A stretch of DNA of 64,000 nucleotides from Paraburkholderia dioscoreae (lineage in GTDB: Bacteria; Pseudomonadota; Gammaproteobacteria; Burkholderiales; Burkholderiaceae). The stretch is taken from the NCBI RefSeq assembly GCF_902459535.1, contig NZ_LR699553.1, positions 1,302,001 to 1,366,000 on the forward strand, in the 5' to 3' direction. Below, piece after piece: positions 53,749 to 62,815 of the stretch. The position numbers were made by a program, and so were the translations under genes. The first letter of the stretch is position 1; every line of letters begins with the position of its first letter. The notes below the pieces were generated by a model, which worked only from the letters and a program-made list of their open reading frames with translations, did not search any database and was not told the origin of the DNA.

Positions 53749-55239
53749 ATGCACGCTTATCCGATTCTCAGCATCGCAATCTGGTTACCGATCCTCGTTG
53801 GCCTGCTGGTCCTCGCTATCGGTTCCGACCGGAACCCGGCTCCCGCGCGCTGGATTGCGCTCATCGGCTCGGTCGTCAGCTTTCTCGTGACGATCCCGCT
53901 GATTACGGGTTTTGATTCGAGCACCGCCGATCTGCAGTTCGTCGAAAAGGCGAACTGGATCGAGCGCTTCAACATTACGTACCATCTGGGTGTCGACGGC
54001 ATCTCGATGTGGTTCGTCGTGTTGACGGCCCTGATTACGGTGATCGTCGTGATCGCCGCGTGGGAAGTGATCACGAAGAACGTGGCGCAGTACCTGGCCG
54101 CATTCCTGATCCTCTCGGGCATCATGGTCGGCGTGTTCAGCGCGGCCGACGGCATGCTGTTCTACGTGTTCTTCGAAGCGACGCTGATTCCGATGTACAT
54201 CATCATCGGCGTGTGGGGCGGGGCGAACCGCGTGTACGCGGCATTCAAGTTCTTCCTGTACACGCTGATGGGCTCGCTGCTGATGCTGGTCGCGCTGCTG
54301 TACCTGTACGTCCAGACCGGCACGTTCGACCTCGCCACGTGGCAGCATGCGCAGATCGCCATGACGCCTCAGGTGTTGCTGTTCATAGCGTTCTTCATGG
54401 CATTTGCCGTGAAGGTGCCGATGTGGCCGGTTCACACGTGGTTGCCCGACGCCCACGTGGAAGCGCCGACCGGCGGCTCGGTCGTGCTGGCCGCGATCAT
54501 GCTGAAGCTGGGCGCATACGGTTTCCTGCGCTTCTCGTTGCCGATCACGCCGGACGCGAGCCACTTCCTCGCGCCGGTTGTCATCACGTTGTCGCTGATC
54601 GCAGTGATCTACATCGGCCTCGTCGCGATGGTGCAGGCGGACATGAAGAAGCTGGTCGCGTATTCGTCGATCGCGCACATGGGTTTCGTCACGCTCGGCT
54701 TCTTCATCTTCAACCAGCTCGGTGTGGAAGGCGCAATCGTTCAGATGATCTCGCACGGCTTTGTGTCGGGCGCGATGTTCTTGAGCATCGGCGTGCTGTA
54801 CGACCGTATGCATTCGCGTCAGATCGCCGATTACGGCGGTGTCGTCAACGTGATGCCGAAGTTCGCGGCGTTCGTCATGCTGTTCTCCATGGCGAATTGC
54901 GGCCTGCCTGGCACCTCTGGTTTCGTCGGCGAGTTCATGGTGATTCTGGCGGCGGTTCAGTACAACTTCTGGATCGCGGGCGGCGCGGCAGTCACGCTGA
55001 TTCTCGGCGCGGCCTACACGTTGTGGATGTACAAGCGCGTGTACTTCGGCGCGATCGCCAACGATCACGTGAGGAGCCTGCTCGACATCAACCGCCGCGA
55101 ATTTTTCATGCTGGCAGTGCTCGCTGCACTGACGTTGTTCATGGGCCTGTATCCGAAGCCCTTTACCGATGTGATGCACGTATCCGTGGAAAACCTCCTC
55201 TCCCACGTTGCGCAATCAAAGCTGCCGTTGCCTCAGTAA
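53749..55239 (+). CDS. nuoM: NADH-quinone oxidoreductase subunit M
   Basis: A 496-residue antiporter-like subunit. FFEATLIPMYIIIGVWGG has the conserved glutamate, FAVKVPMWPVHTWLPDAHVE the conserved lysine, and SSIAHMGFVTLGFFIFNQLG is present. It precedes nuoN with a 25-base gap. Confidence 0.98.
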   Translation: MHAYPILSIAIWLPILVGLLVLAIGSDRNPAPARWIALIGSVVSFLVTIPLITGFDSSTADLQFVEKANWIERFNITYHLGVDGISMWFVVLTALITVIVVIAAWEVITKNVAQYLAAFLILSGIMVGVFSAADGMLFYVFFEATLIPMYIIIGVWGGANRVYAAFKFFLYTLMGSLLMLVALLYLYVQTGTFDLATWQHAQIAMTPQVLLFIAFFMAFAVKVPMWPVHTWLPDAHVEAPTGGSVVLAAIMLKLGAYGFLRFSLPITPDASHFLAPVVITLSLIAVIYIGLVAMVQADMKKLVAYSSIAHMGFVTLGFFIFNQLGVEGAIVQMISHGFVSGAMFLSIGVLYDRMHSRQIADYGGVVNVMPKFAAFVMLFSMANCGLPGTSGFVGEFMVILAAVQYNFWIAGGAAVTLILGAAYTLWMYKRVYFGAIANDHVRSLLDINRREFFMLAVLAALTLFMGLYPKPFTDVMHVSVENLLSHVAQSKLPLPQ

Positions 55240-55264
55240 CGCAGAGCGGAGGAATTTAAAGACC

Positions 55265-56737
55265 ATGCAAAACGCCCCTATGACTGCTCTGTTGCCTGAC
55301 GCGCTGGTGATGCTCGCCGTTGTCGTCGCGTGGCTCAACGACACGTTCGTCGGCCAGGCCGGTCGCCGTACCACGTATTTCATCGCGTTCTTCTCGACGC
55401 TGGTCGCCGGCATCTGGTTCGCGATGAATGCGTTCGACCCGCAAGTGCGCTACTACTTCGGCCACATGTATGTGGTGGATTCGTTCGCGAACGTGATGAA
55501 AGCGGTGGTGACGCTCGGCTACGCCGTGTCGATCGTCTATTCGCGCCGCTACCTTGAAGATCGCGGACTGTTCCGCGGCGAGTTCTTCCTGCTGGGAATG
55601 TTCTCGTTGCTCGGCCAGCTCGTCATGATCTCCGGCAACAACTTCCTGACGCTGTATCTCGGCCTGGAACTGATGTCGCTGTCGCTGTACGCGGCGATTG
55701 CCTTGCGTCGTGATGCGGCGCAGTCGAACGAGGCGGCCATGAAGTACTACGTGCTCGGCGCGCTGGCTTCCGGCTTCCTGCTGTACGGCATCTCGATGCT
55801 GTACGGTGCGACCGGTTCGCTCGACCTGAACGAAGTGTTCAAGGCGATCGGCACGAGCCACTACGACCCGAGCGTGCTGCTGTTCGGCGTGATCTTCATC
55901 GTGGCGGGCGTGGCGTTCAAGATGGGTGCGGTGCCGTTCCACATGTGGGTGCCTGACGTGTATCAAGGCGCTCCGACGGCCATGACGCTGATGGTCGGCG
56001 GCGGTCCGAAGGTGGCCGCGTTCGCGTGGGGCTTGCGCTTCCTGGTGATGGGTCTGCTGCCGCTGGCGGTGGAGTGGCAGCAGATGCTCGTGATTCTCGC
56101 GGCGCTCTCGCTGATCGTCGGCAACATTACCGGTATCGTGCAACGCAACGTCAAGCGGATGCTCGCGTACTCGGCGATCTCGAACATGGGTTTCGTGCTG
56201 CTCGGCCTGCTGGCCGGCGTGGTCGACAGCAAGACCACGGGCGCGGCCAATGCGTACGGCTCGGCCATGTACTACAGCATCGTCTACCTGATCACGACGA
56301 TGGGCACGTTCGGCGTCATCATGCTGCTGGCGCGCCGCGATTTCGAAGCCGACACGCTCGAAGACTTCAAGGGCCTGAACCAGCGTAGCCCGGTATTCGC
56401 GTTCGTGATGATGATCATGATGTTCTCGCTCGCCGGCATTCCGCCCGCAGTCGGCTTCTATGCGAAGCTCGCGGTGCTGCAGGCCACCATGAACGCCGGT
56501 TTGACCTGGCTGACGGTGCTGGCCGTGATCACCTCGCTGTTCGGCGCGTTCTACTACCTGCGTATCGTCAAGCTGATGTATTTCGACGATCCGCAAGACA
56601 AGTCGCCCATTCTCGCCGACACCAGCACGCGTGCCTTGCTCGCCTTCAACGGCGTGGCCGTACTGGTGCTCGGTATCGTGCCGGATCCGTTGTTGAAGGC
56701 CTGCCTGCAGGCTATCCAGCACACGCTGCTGCTCTGA
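55265..56737 (+). CDS. nuoN: NADH-quinone oxidoreductase subunit N
   Basis: A 490-residue antiporter-like subunit from the ATG at 55265 (MQNAPMTALLPDALVMLAVV), chosen because GGAGGA lies upstream; the longer frame overlaps nuoM. LYLGLELMSLSLYAAIALRR, FKMGAVPFHMWVPDVYQGAP and AYSAISNMGFVLLGLLAG are conserved. Last of the 14 complex I genes. Confidence 0.97.
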   Translation: MQNAPMTALLPDALVMLAVVVAWLNDTFVGQAGRRTTYFIAFFSTLVAGIWFAMNAFDPQVRYYFGHMYVVDSFANVMKAVVTLGYAVSIVYSRRYLEDRGLFRGEFFLLGMFSLLGQLVMISGNNFLTLYLGLELMSLSLYAAIALRRDAAQSNEAAMKYYVLGALASGFLLYGISMLYGATGSLDLNEVFKAIGTSHYDPSVLLFGVIFIVAGVAFKMGAVPFHMWVPDVYQGAPTAMTLMVGGGPKVAAFAWGLRFLVMGLLPLAVEWQQMLVILAALSLIVGNITGIVQRNVKRMLAYSAISNMGFVLLGLLAGVVDSKTTGAANAYGSAMYYSIVYLITTMGTFGVIMLLARRDFEADTLEDFKGLNQRSPVFAFVMMIMMFSLAGIPPAVGFYAKLAVLQATMNAGLTWLTVLAVITSLFGAFYYLRIVKLMYFDDPQDKSPILADTSTRALLAFNGVAVLVLGIVPDPLLKACLQAIQHTLLL

Positions 56738-57033
56738 TGTCGGCTGCGGGTTGGTTTATCGTGCTGTTGGCGCTGGTGGGCGCCAACCTGCCGTTCCTGA
56801 ATCAGCGCCTCTTCGCCGCCGTGCCGTTGAAAGCGGCGAAGAAGAGCGCCTGGATCCAGATTGCCGAATTGATTGTGCTGTACTTTGTGGTCGGCGCGCT
56901 CGGGTTTCTGCTGGAAGCGCGCGCGGGTAACCGCTTCGAACAGGGGTGGCAGTTCTACGCAATCACGTTCGCGCTATTCGTGGTGTTCGCATTCCCCGGC
57001 TTCACCTTCCAGTATCTCGTCAAACGCCGCTGA
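56737..57033 (+). CDS. DUF2818 family membrane protein
   Basis: A 98-residue protein whose ATG shares one base with the nuoN stop (TGATG), so it is coupled to the nuo operon. It has three hydrophobic helices (residues 3-20, 42-60, 70-92) and NLPFLNQRLFAAVPLK. DUF2818 is found after nuoN in betaproteobacteria. A role with complex I is suggested only by this position. Confidence 0.9.
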   Translation: MSAAGWFIVLLALVGANLPFLNQRLFAAVPLKAAKKSAWIQIAELIVLYFVVGALGFLLEARAGNRFEQGWQFYAITFALFVVFAFPGFTFQYLVKRR

Positions 57034-57077
57034 CGGCGCCTCGCCGTCGGCGCACCCAGTTGTTCCGAGGTCCGCAT

Positions 57078-57662
57078 ATGGCTGAACTTCCCGATCACGA
57101 CGCCGCGCTTACCGAGACCTGTCTCGAGAGCAAAACGATCCACCAAGGGCCGTTTCTGACGCTCAAGTGCGATACCGTTCGCCTGCCGGACGGCAAGCAT
57201 GCCACGCGCGAATATGTTCAGCACCCGGGCGCCGTGATGGTGATTCCCTTATTCGACGACGGCCGTGTGTTGCTGGAAAGCCAGTATCGCTACCCGATGG
57301 GCAAGGTCATGGTCGAGTATCCGGCCGGCAAGCTCGACCCGAACGAAGGCGCGCTGGCCTGTGCGATTCGTGAGTTGCGGGAAGAGACGGGCTATACCGC
57401 GCGCGAGTATGTCTATCTGACGCGCATTCACCCGATCATTTCGTACTCGACCGAATTCATCGACATCTATCTCGCGCGTGGTTTGACTGAGGGGGAGCGC
57501 AAGCTCGACGAAGGCGAGTTTCTCGAACTGTTCACGGCGAGTGTGCCCGAGGTGTCCGAGTGGGTTCGCACCGGCAAGATCACCGACGTCAAGACGGTGA
57601 TCGGCACGTTCTGGCTGGAGAAGATTCTGTCGGGCGCGTGGCCGATGGCGGAGCCGGAATAA
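57078..57662 (+). CDS. NUDIX hydrolase (ADP-ribose pyrophosphatase-like)
   Basis: A 194-residue protein from the ATG at 57078 (MAELPDHDAALTETCLESKT). The Nudix box reads EGALACAIRELREETGY. RYPMGKVMVEYPAGKLDPNE is typical of the ADP-ribose pyrophosphatase branch. It probably hydrolyses ADP-ribose, a product of NAD+ breakdown. It continues the nuo-DUF2818 transcription direction. Confidence 0.93.
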   Translation: MAELPDHDAALTETCLESKTIHQGPFLTLKCDTVRLPDGKHATREYVQHPGAVMVIPLFDDGRVLLESQYRYPMGKVMVEYPAGKLDPNEGALACAIRELREETGYTAREYVYLTRIHPIISYSTEFIDIYLARGLTEGERKLDEGEFLELFTASVPEVSEWVRTGKITDVKTVIGTFWLEKILSGAWPMAEPE

Positions 57663-57772
57663 CGTCAGCAGTTCAGAACGTGTGCCGGCCATCCCGAGCA
57701 GGCAGGGTATCGCCGCACGGTTCAGCGCGGCAGCCTCCTGGCGGTTGATCCGCTACTGATCCGCTACGGGCG

Positions 57773-58942
57773 TTACGACGGAGCGGAAGGTGCCACGCTA
57801 CGGCATCCCGCCGCGTGCAAATCCATGACGATCCGTTTCCACGCGCTGTCCACGGTAGCCGGCACAGGCGGAGAACTCGACGCCGCCACCGAATCGACTA
57901 CGTCGCGAATGAACACGTGATGCACGTAATCGGCGCTACAGGTTATTGGCGCACCATCTCCAGTGCGTAGCGCGGCAAAAGGCCGGCCGGGGCGGCTTGC
58001 ATTGCCGAGGTCCGCCGGCATCGCAAGCGCGGCCGTGAGGGCGAACAACGCCACGCCGATCAGCGCGACGGTGCGTCGCGAGGCGATCCACGTAAGCCCG
58101 GCAACCGCGCGTGGCAACGACTGAAGCACGGTGGCTAACAACGGCAGCGAGTTGCTGCCGATACCACCGGCGCCGCCGATGTCGGCGGGCGAAGGCGACA
58201 CGGTCCGGCAGAATCGATATCCGATACAAGGTATATAGATCAACTGGCGCTCGAGCCCAAGCGGCTGCAACGAACGCCGCAAGCGCGACACCAGCCGCGT
58301 CAGGCGATTCACGTCGACGTCCTGCTCATCGCCCCAGATCCGTGAGATCAACTCGTCACGTTCGAGCGTGACATCGGGCTGTTCGACGAATGCCTGCCGT
58401 AACGCGCTTTCGAAACCTGTGAGATAAACGGTTGCCCCAGCATAGGTGACTACGCCCTCTTCGGTATGAATTGCCGGCAGGCCGACCGAGTCGGACGGTG
58501 CCGGCTGATTTGGCGCGCTGTCGCGTAATTGCGCGAACCAGTTACGAAGGGCTGCGCCGCGCGCAGGCTCGTCCGTGACGACTGCGCCAGCCGACGCAGG
58601 CGCCGCATCCTGCGGAGGTTGGTCGGCATCGATCTGAAGTCCTTCCGGTTCGAACCGGTAGCCTGCACGGGGCATGGTCACGATATGGTTGCCGAGGCCG
58701 AGCGGTCTCAACGACTTGCGTAGGCGGTAAACCAGTTGTGTCAGATAGAGCTCGTCCATATGGATCGCACGCTCGCCCCACACGACCCCCATCAACGCTT
58801 CTCGGTCGCATACACGTCCGGCGCTTTCCACCATCAGGCGGAGCACTTCTTTTTCCTGTCCCGACACGCGGACGGCGATATGGCCGACGGATACACGGTC
58901 ATGTCGCCAGTCGAAACGAACGATGCCACTATTTTTACTCAC
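57773..58942 (-). CDS. Membrane-anchored regulator with two OmpR-type winged-helix domains (ToxR/CadC-like)
   Basis: A 389-residue protein from the GTG at 58942, five bases after GGAGGAA; longer frames to 58999 lack a ribosome-binding site. The first winged helix (about residues 8-98) ends NHIVTMPRAGYRFEPEG. A linker follows, then a second winged helix (about 162-246) ending RQLIYIPCIGYRFCRTV. A single transmembrane helix (about 289-308, VALIGVALFALTAALA) and an 80-residue C-terminal, presumably periplasmic, part with two cysteines (about 335 and 380) complete it. Two DNA-binding domains in one ToxR-like protein are unusual. It is divergent from the muramidase and likely controls the lysis/chitinase cluster and itself (palindrome at 58953-58967). 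Confidence 0.85.
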   Translation of the reverse strand: MSKNSGIVRFDWRHDRVSVGHIAVRVSGQEKEVLRLMVESAGRVCDREALMGVVWGERAIHMDELYLTQLVYRLRKSLRPLGLGNHIVTMPRAGYRFEPEGLQIDADQPPQDAAPASAGAVVTDEPARGAALRNWFAQLRDSAPNQPAPSDSVGLPAIHTEEGVVTYAGATVYLTGFESALRQAFVEQPDVTLERDELISRIWGDEQDVDVNRLTRLVSRLRRSLQPLGLERQLIYIPCIGYRFCRTVSPSPADIGGAGGIGSNSLPLLATVLQSLPRAVAGLTWIASRRTVALIGVALFALTAALAMPADLGNASRPGRPFAALRTGDGAPITCSADYVHHVFIRDVVDSVAASSSPPVPATVDSAWKRIVMDLHAAGCRSVAPSAPS

Positions 58943-58952
58943 GGTTCCTCCG

Positions 58953-58967
58953 GCGTATTTAATACGC
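58953..58967 (-). promoter_or_regulatory. Perfect palindrome in the regulator promoter
   Basis: GCGTATTTAATACGC is a 7+1+7 perfect inverted repeat, 11 bases before the GTG start of the regulator. On the minus strand it overlaps a possible -10 (TATTAA) with TTCACC 16 bases upstream. A good operator candidate for the adjacent tandem winged-helix regulator. Confidence 0.55.
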
Positions 58968-59164
58968 ATAACGTAGCATCGGTGAACGGTCTCAGCCAAT
59001 GGAGGAAGCCGGGCGCGCGCGCGCTATAGCGGACATATCCCGATACCAGGTGGAGTATCGCAACTTCCATGTGGCAGGCAGCGGCATGGAGGCCGGCAAG
59101 GCAGGTGAGATGCGAATCTCCGCCGTCTTCTATGGCGCATGCAAACCGGAGGAAAAACAATCAC

Positions 59165-59207
59165 GTCGCGGCAGCAGTTGGTTTTTTATCTGCCGCGACT
59201 CTTTTTT
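59165..59207 (+). terminator. Terminator-like hairpin in the muramidase leader
   Basis: GTCGCGGCAG (59165-59174) pairs perfectly with CTGCCGCGAC (59190-59199), followed by TCTTTTTTCC. It ends 21 bases before the muramidase ATG at 59228, so it is placed to attenuate transcription of the lysis gene. A GGAGGA without a nearby start codon (59151-59156) lies just before it. Confidence 0.75.
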
Positions 59208-59227
59208 CCATCTCACGGTTACCCATC

Positions 59228-60040
59228 ATGAATTCATCGATAAATCACGGCACGAGCGTCGTCTTTTTACAGCGAGCGCTGGCGCAAGAAAATCCACGCC
59301 TGAAAGTGGATGGCCTGTCGGGCCCCGAGACACAAAGTGCGCTGCGGCGATTCCAGCAACTGCGGGGGGTGCCGGACACTGGCACGGTGTGTGAGCAGAC
59401 TCGTGCGCTGGTTGCGCAAACGGCGCAGCGTGCGGGGTTGCTTTCCGAACCCGATGTGGCCGAGGCCAGCGACGCGCTAGGCGTTGCACCAGCACGGCTT
59501 CTCGCGCTGATCGAGGTCGAGAGCGCGGGCTTCGGCTTCCTGCCGGATGCTCGAGCGAAGATCCTGTTCGAGCGCCATGTGATGTATCGGCGGCTGGTTG
59601 CCGCGGCGTTGCCCGCACAACGGTGGCGCAGCGAATTTCCTGAGCTCGTCAATACGACACCCGGAGGCTATCTGGGCGGCGCGAAGGAATACGAACGTTT
59701 CGATGCGGCCAGTGCGCTCGATTGCGTTTGCGCGATCGAGGCCTGCAGCTGGGGGTTATTCCAGATCATGGGCCTTCATTGGCTGTATCTGGATTACGCC
59801 AGTGCGTCCGACTTTGCCGCGTCGATGACCATCGATGAGCGCAGCCAGCTCGACGCATTCGTTCGTTTCATCGAACGCGACGCCGCAATGCTTCACGCGT
59901 TGCAGCAGGGAAGGTGGGACGATTTTGCGCGACGCTACAACGGTCCGGCCTATCACACACATGCCTATGACACGCGACTGGCGTCGGCGGTCGCGCATTT
60001 CGACGCCGTTGCAGGTGGAGGAGCGGCGCAGGTGGCATGA
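59228..60040 (+). CDS. Phage-type endolysin: peptidoglycan-binding domain plus N-acetylmuramidase
   Basis: A 270-residue protein from the ATG at 59228. An N-terminal PG_binding_1 domain (about residues 5-65, with FLQRALAQENPRLKVDGLSG and ETQSALRRFQQLRGV) is followed by an N-acetylmuramidase domain (DUF3380 type). The latter includes LLALIEVESAGFGFLPDARA with the likely catalytic Glu, ILFERHVMYRRL and ASWGLFQIMG-like CSWGLFQIMG. It cleaves glycan strands of peptidoglycan. No ribosome-binding site precedes this ATG. An in-frame ATG at 59132 would add an Ala/Ser-rich hydrophobic segment resembling a signal-arrest-release anchor, but that coding would run through the terminator hairpin. Chitinase and holin-like genes follow. 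Confidence 0.87.
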   Translation: MNSSINHGTSVVFLQRALAQENPRLKVDGLSGPETQSALRRFQQLRGVPDTGTVCEQTRALVAQTAQRAGLLSEPDVAEASDALGVAPARLLALIEVESAGFGFLPDARAKILFERHVMYRRLVAAALPAQRWRSEFPELVNTTPGGYLGGAKEYERFDAASALDCVCAIEACSWGLFQIMGLHWLYLDYASASDFAASMTIDERSQLDAFVRFIERDAAMLHALQQGRWDDFARRYNGPAYHTHAYDTRLASAVAHFDAVAGGGAAQVA

Positions 60041-60195
60041 CCTGGCCGATCTCCTACGCCGCCGGCTGTCGGAGCGCGAATTTTCGATGGATTCTCCATG
60101 TCGTTCGTCGATGAGGCATCCGAACATGAACGGGTCGATCAGGCAACGCCACGGTGCGTAGCAGTCGACATCCACTTTTCATGAACGAGGTTCTT

Positions 60196-62781
60196 ATGAC
60201 GCAATCGAATACTCCCACGTCCGCAAGCGGCTCCGTACAGCAGGGGCGCCAGAACAGCAAGCTGGTGTACAACGGCGATCCGGGCGACAAGGCCGGTGCC
60301 AAGGGCGCGACGGAAAAGAAGTATCAGATGAACGGCTACCAGCCGGCCACCGAAGTCGAGAAGTTCAGCTACACGTCCGGCCGGGTGGCGAAGCGGGTCT
60401 ACAACAGCTACAAGCCGAACGACGCGAAGGTGTTCGGCTACTACACGGACTGGTCGCAATACGACGGGCGCTACGACGGCGATTTCGCCGACGATTCGTG
60501 CGGCCGAGGCATCGACCTGATGCTGCTCGACGCGAAAGCCTATGACAAGCTCGTGCTCGGCTTTGCCGGCATCATCGGCGACAAGGGCGAGAAGCAGAAC
60601 ACCATCAACCGCGCCGCGCAGGATTTCGGCCGCAAGAAAGACGAGGCCACGTTCGTCGATGCATGGGGCGACGTCGCTTCGTATCGCAACTGTGGCTTCC
60701 CGGGCTGGGTGAGCAACGACTATCAGGCACTGTTCCATCAGGACACCGCGCAAGGGGTGCTGGGCGGTCTGCGCAAGCTGAAGGCCAAGAATCCCGACCT
60801 GGTGCTGTCGTTCAGTATCGGCGGCTGGACGATGAGCGAGGCGTTTCACTGGGTGGTCGCCGATCCGGCGCGGCGCAAGACGCTGATCAACAGCATCCTC
60901 GATCTCTTCAAGCGCTTCCCGATGTTCGGCGCGATCGATCTCGACTGGGAGTACCCGGCGGCAGAGGGTAACGACGGCAATACCTATTCCGATGCCGATA
61001 CGCCGAACTTCCAGGCACTGGTGCGCGAACTCAGGCAAGCGTTCGACGGCGCGGCCCGCAAGGATGTGATGATCAGCATTGCCGCATCGGCCGCCTTGTC
61101 GAAGATGAAGAAAGCCGACCTGAAGGGCATGATCGATGCCGGCGTGCACGGCATCAACCTCATGACTTACGACTTCTTCGGCACGCCGTGGGCGCCGAAG
61201 CTCGCGCACCATACGAACCTGCATCCGAGCCACCCGAGCGACCCGGACGAGTTCAGCATCGACGCCGCGATCGACTATCTGGTCCAGACCGGCGTACCGT
61301 TGAACCGTGTGGCGATCGGCTACGCGGCGTATAGCCGCAGCGCGCGCAATGCAAAGCTCACTAACCTGTCGCCGCTCGAAGGCACCTACGATCCCGGCAT
61401 GGGCACGACCACCGGGAGCTTCGAATCGGGCACGACGGAATGGTACGACCTGATCTATAACTACCTCGATCTGGAGAACCAGCGTGGCATCAACGGCTAC
61501 GACGTCTATACCGACGAAGTCGCCGACGCCGATTACCTGTACAGCAAAGACTCGAGACTCTTCATTTCGGTCGATACGCCGCGCACGGTGAAAGCCAAGG
61601 GCGAATACGCGCGTCAGCGCGGTCTCGCGGGTCTGTTCACCTGGACCATCGAGATGGACGGCGGCGTGCTCGTCAATGCCGCGCGCGAAGGGCTCGGCAA
61701 CGAGATCGAGAAGCAGACGATCGACATGTCGCCGTTCTACTTCAAGGGCATCAATGTGCAGGGCGGCAACCGACCGCCGGCGGCCGCGATCGACGGTCCG
61801 CTGGAAGCGTTCGCAGGCGACGCGGTTCACTTCAGCGGCAAGCGCTCGAACGATCCGGATGGCGATGCGCTGACTTACCTGTGGTCGGCTCCGGGGCTGC
61901 CGTTCGACGGCGCCACCACTGTCGAGGTCGACGGCGTCGTGCCGACGGGTGCCGCCACGAGCTACACGGTGAAGCTGACCGTCGACGACGGTCACGGCAA
62001 CACCAACACCGCGCAGGTCAAGCTGACCGTGAAATCGAAAAGCGGTCAGCCGCCGGTAGCCCGGATGACGATGCAACTCGCGTCGGGGACGGCGTTCCAG
62101 CTCTCGGGCACCGCGTCATTCGATCCGGACGGCGATCCGCTGTCCTACGCGTGGGCGGCGCCGCAACTGCCGTTCGACGGCTCGCACGAGGCGGTCGTGA
62201 GCGGGGTTGTGCCGAGCGTCGCCAAGACGACCGACTACCTGATCCAGCTGTCGGTGAGCGACGGCACGTCGACGTCGAGCGAGGCGATCTATCTGGAAGC
62301 CACGCCGTCGTCCGGTGGCTCCGTGAAGGCGGTCATTACGGGTAAGACGAATGTGGAGAGCGGCGCGCCGCTGTCGCTCTCGGGTGCGGATTCGACCGGC
62401 CCGGCACCGCTGGTCTACAAGTGGAGCGCGCCGGGCCTGTCGTTCGACGGCTCCGATCAGGCGAGCGTTACCGTGACCGCACCAACACTCGCGAAGACCA
62501 TCGCGTATCCGGTCCAATTGACGGTGACCGGGCACGGCGGCGACGGCGCGCAGTCGGTCGCATCGGTCACCGTGACGGTCGTCGCGGGCCAGAGCGCCGG
62601 CACGTGGAAGCCGCAGGACTATCCGGGCGGCTCGGTAGTGACGCACGACTATCGCGGCCAGGGTCTGCGCAAGTACTGCGCGTCGTGGTGGGCGAGCCGC
62701 TCCGACGAGCCGGGCGATCCTGCTTGCACGAGCAAGCAGAAGTATGACGGCAAGGTCTGGGAGGACCTCGGCAGCGCCTGA
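60196..62781 (+). CDS. GH18 chitinase with three PKD-like domains and a CBM5/12-like C-terminus, no signal peptide
   Basis: An 861-residue protein from the ATG at 60196 (MTQSNTPTSASGSVQQGRQN), with GAGG five bases upstream. The N-terminal about 65 residues are hydrophilic; no Sec or Tat signal is present from any in-frame start. The GH18 barrel (about 70-520) has LSFSIGGWTMSEAFHW and the catalytic D248-L-D250-W-E252 motif, then MTYDFFG and LFTWTIEMDGG. Three PKD-like repeats follow (about 527-615, 617-700, 705-790), each with the (W/Y)xAPxLxFDG pattern. A C-terminal module with KYCASWWASRSDEPGDP resembles chitin-binding CBM5/12. It hydrolyses chitin and must leave the cytoplasm by a non-Sec route; neighbours suggest holin/endolysin-mediated release. 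Confidence 0.93.
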   Translation: MTQSNTPTSASGSVQQGRQNSKLVYNGDPGDKAGAKGATEKKYQMNGYQPATEVEKFSYTSGRVAKRVYNSYKPNDAKVFGYYTDWSQYDGRYDGDFADDSCGRGIDLMLLDAKAYDKLVLGFAGIIGDKGEKQNTINRAAQDFGRKKDEATFVDAWGDVASYRNCGFPGWVSNDYQALFHQDTAQGVLGGLRKLKAKNPDLVLSFSIGGWTMSEAFHWVVADPARRKTLINSILDLFKRFPMFGAIDLDWEYPAAEGNDGNTYSDADTPNFQALVRELRQAFDGAARKDVMISIAASAALSKMKKADLKGMIDAGVHGINLMTYDFFGTPWAPKLAHHTNLHPSHPSDPDEFSIDAAIDYLVQTGVPLNRVAIGYAAYSRSARNAKLTNLSPLEGTYDPGMGTTTGSFESGTTEWYDLIYNYLDLENQRGINGYDVYTDEVADADYLYSKDSRLFISVDTPRTVKAKGEYARQRGLAGLFTWTIEMDGGVLVNAAREGLGNEIEKQTIDMSPFYFKGINVQGGNRPPAAAIDGPLEAFAGDAVHFSGKRSNDPDGDALTYLWSAPGLPFDGATTVEVDGVVPTGAATSYTVKLTVDDGHGNTNTAQVKLTVKSKSGQPPVARMTMQLASGTAFQLSGTASFDPDGDPLSYAWAAPQLPFDGSHEAVVSGVVPSVAKTTDYLIQLSVSDGTSTSSEAIYLEATPSSGGSVKAVITGKTNVESGAPLSLSGADSTGPAPLVYKWSAPGLSFDGSDQASVTVTAPTLAKTIAYPVQLTVTGHGGDGAQSVASVTVTVVAGQSAGTWKPQDYPGGSVVTHDYRGQGLRKYCASWWASRSDEPGDPACTSKQKYDGKVWEDLGSA

Positions 62782-62815
62782 TTACCGGTTGCGGTGATCA
62801 TGCCCTGACCGCGAA

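Noticed and set aside
59178..59231. A TTG-initiated 17-codon leader frame ending at the muramidase ATG
   Set aside because: The only ribosome-binding sequence (59151-59156) is more than 20 bases upstream, and the frame lies within the terminator hairpin.
60037..60114. A 25-codon frame overlapping the muramidase stop (ATGA)
   Set aside because: Poor spacing to GGAGGAG, no hydrophobic or family-like sequence, so not supported as a spanin or holin.
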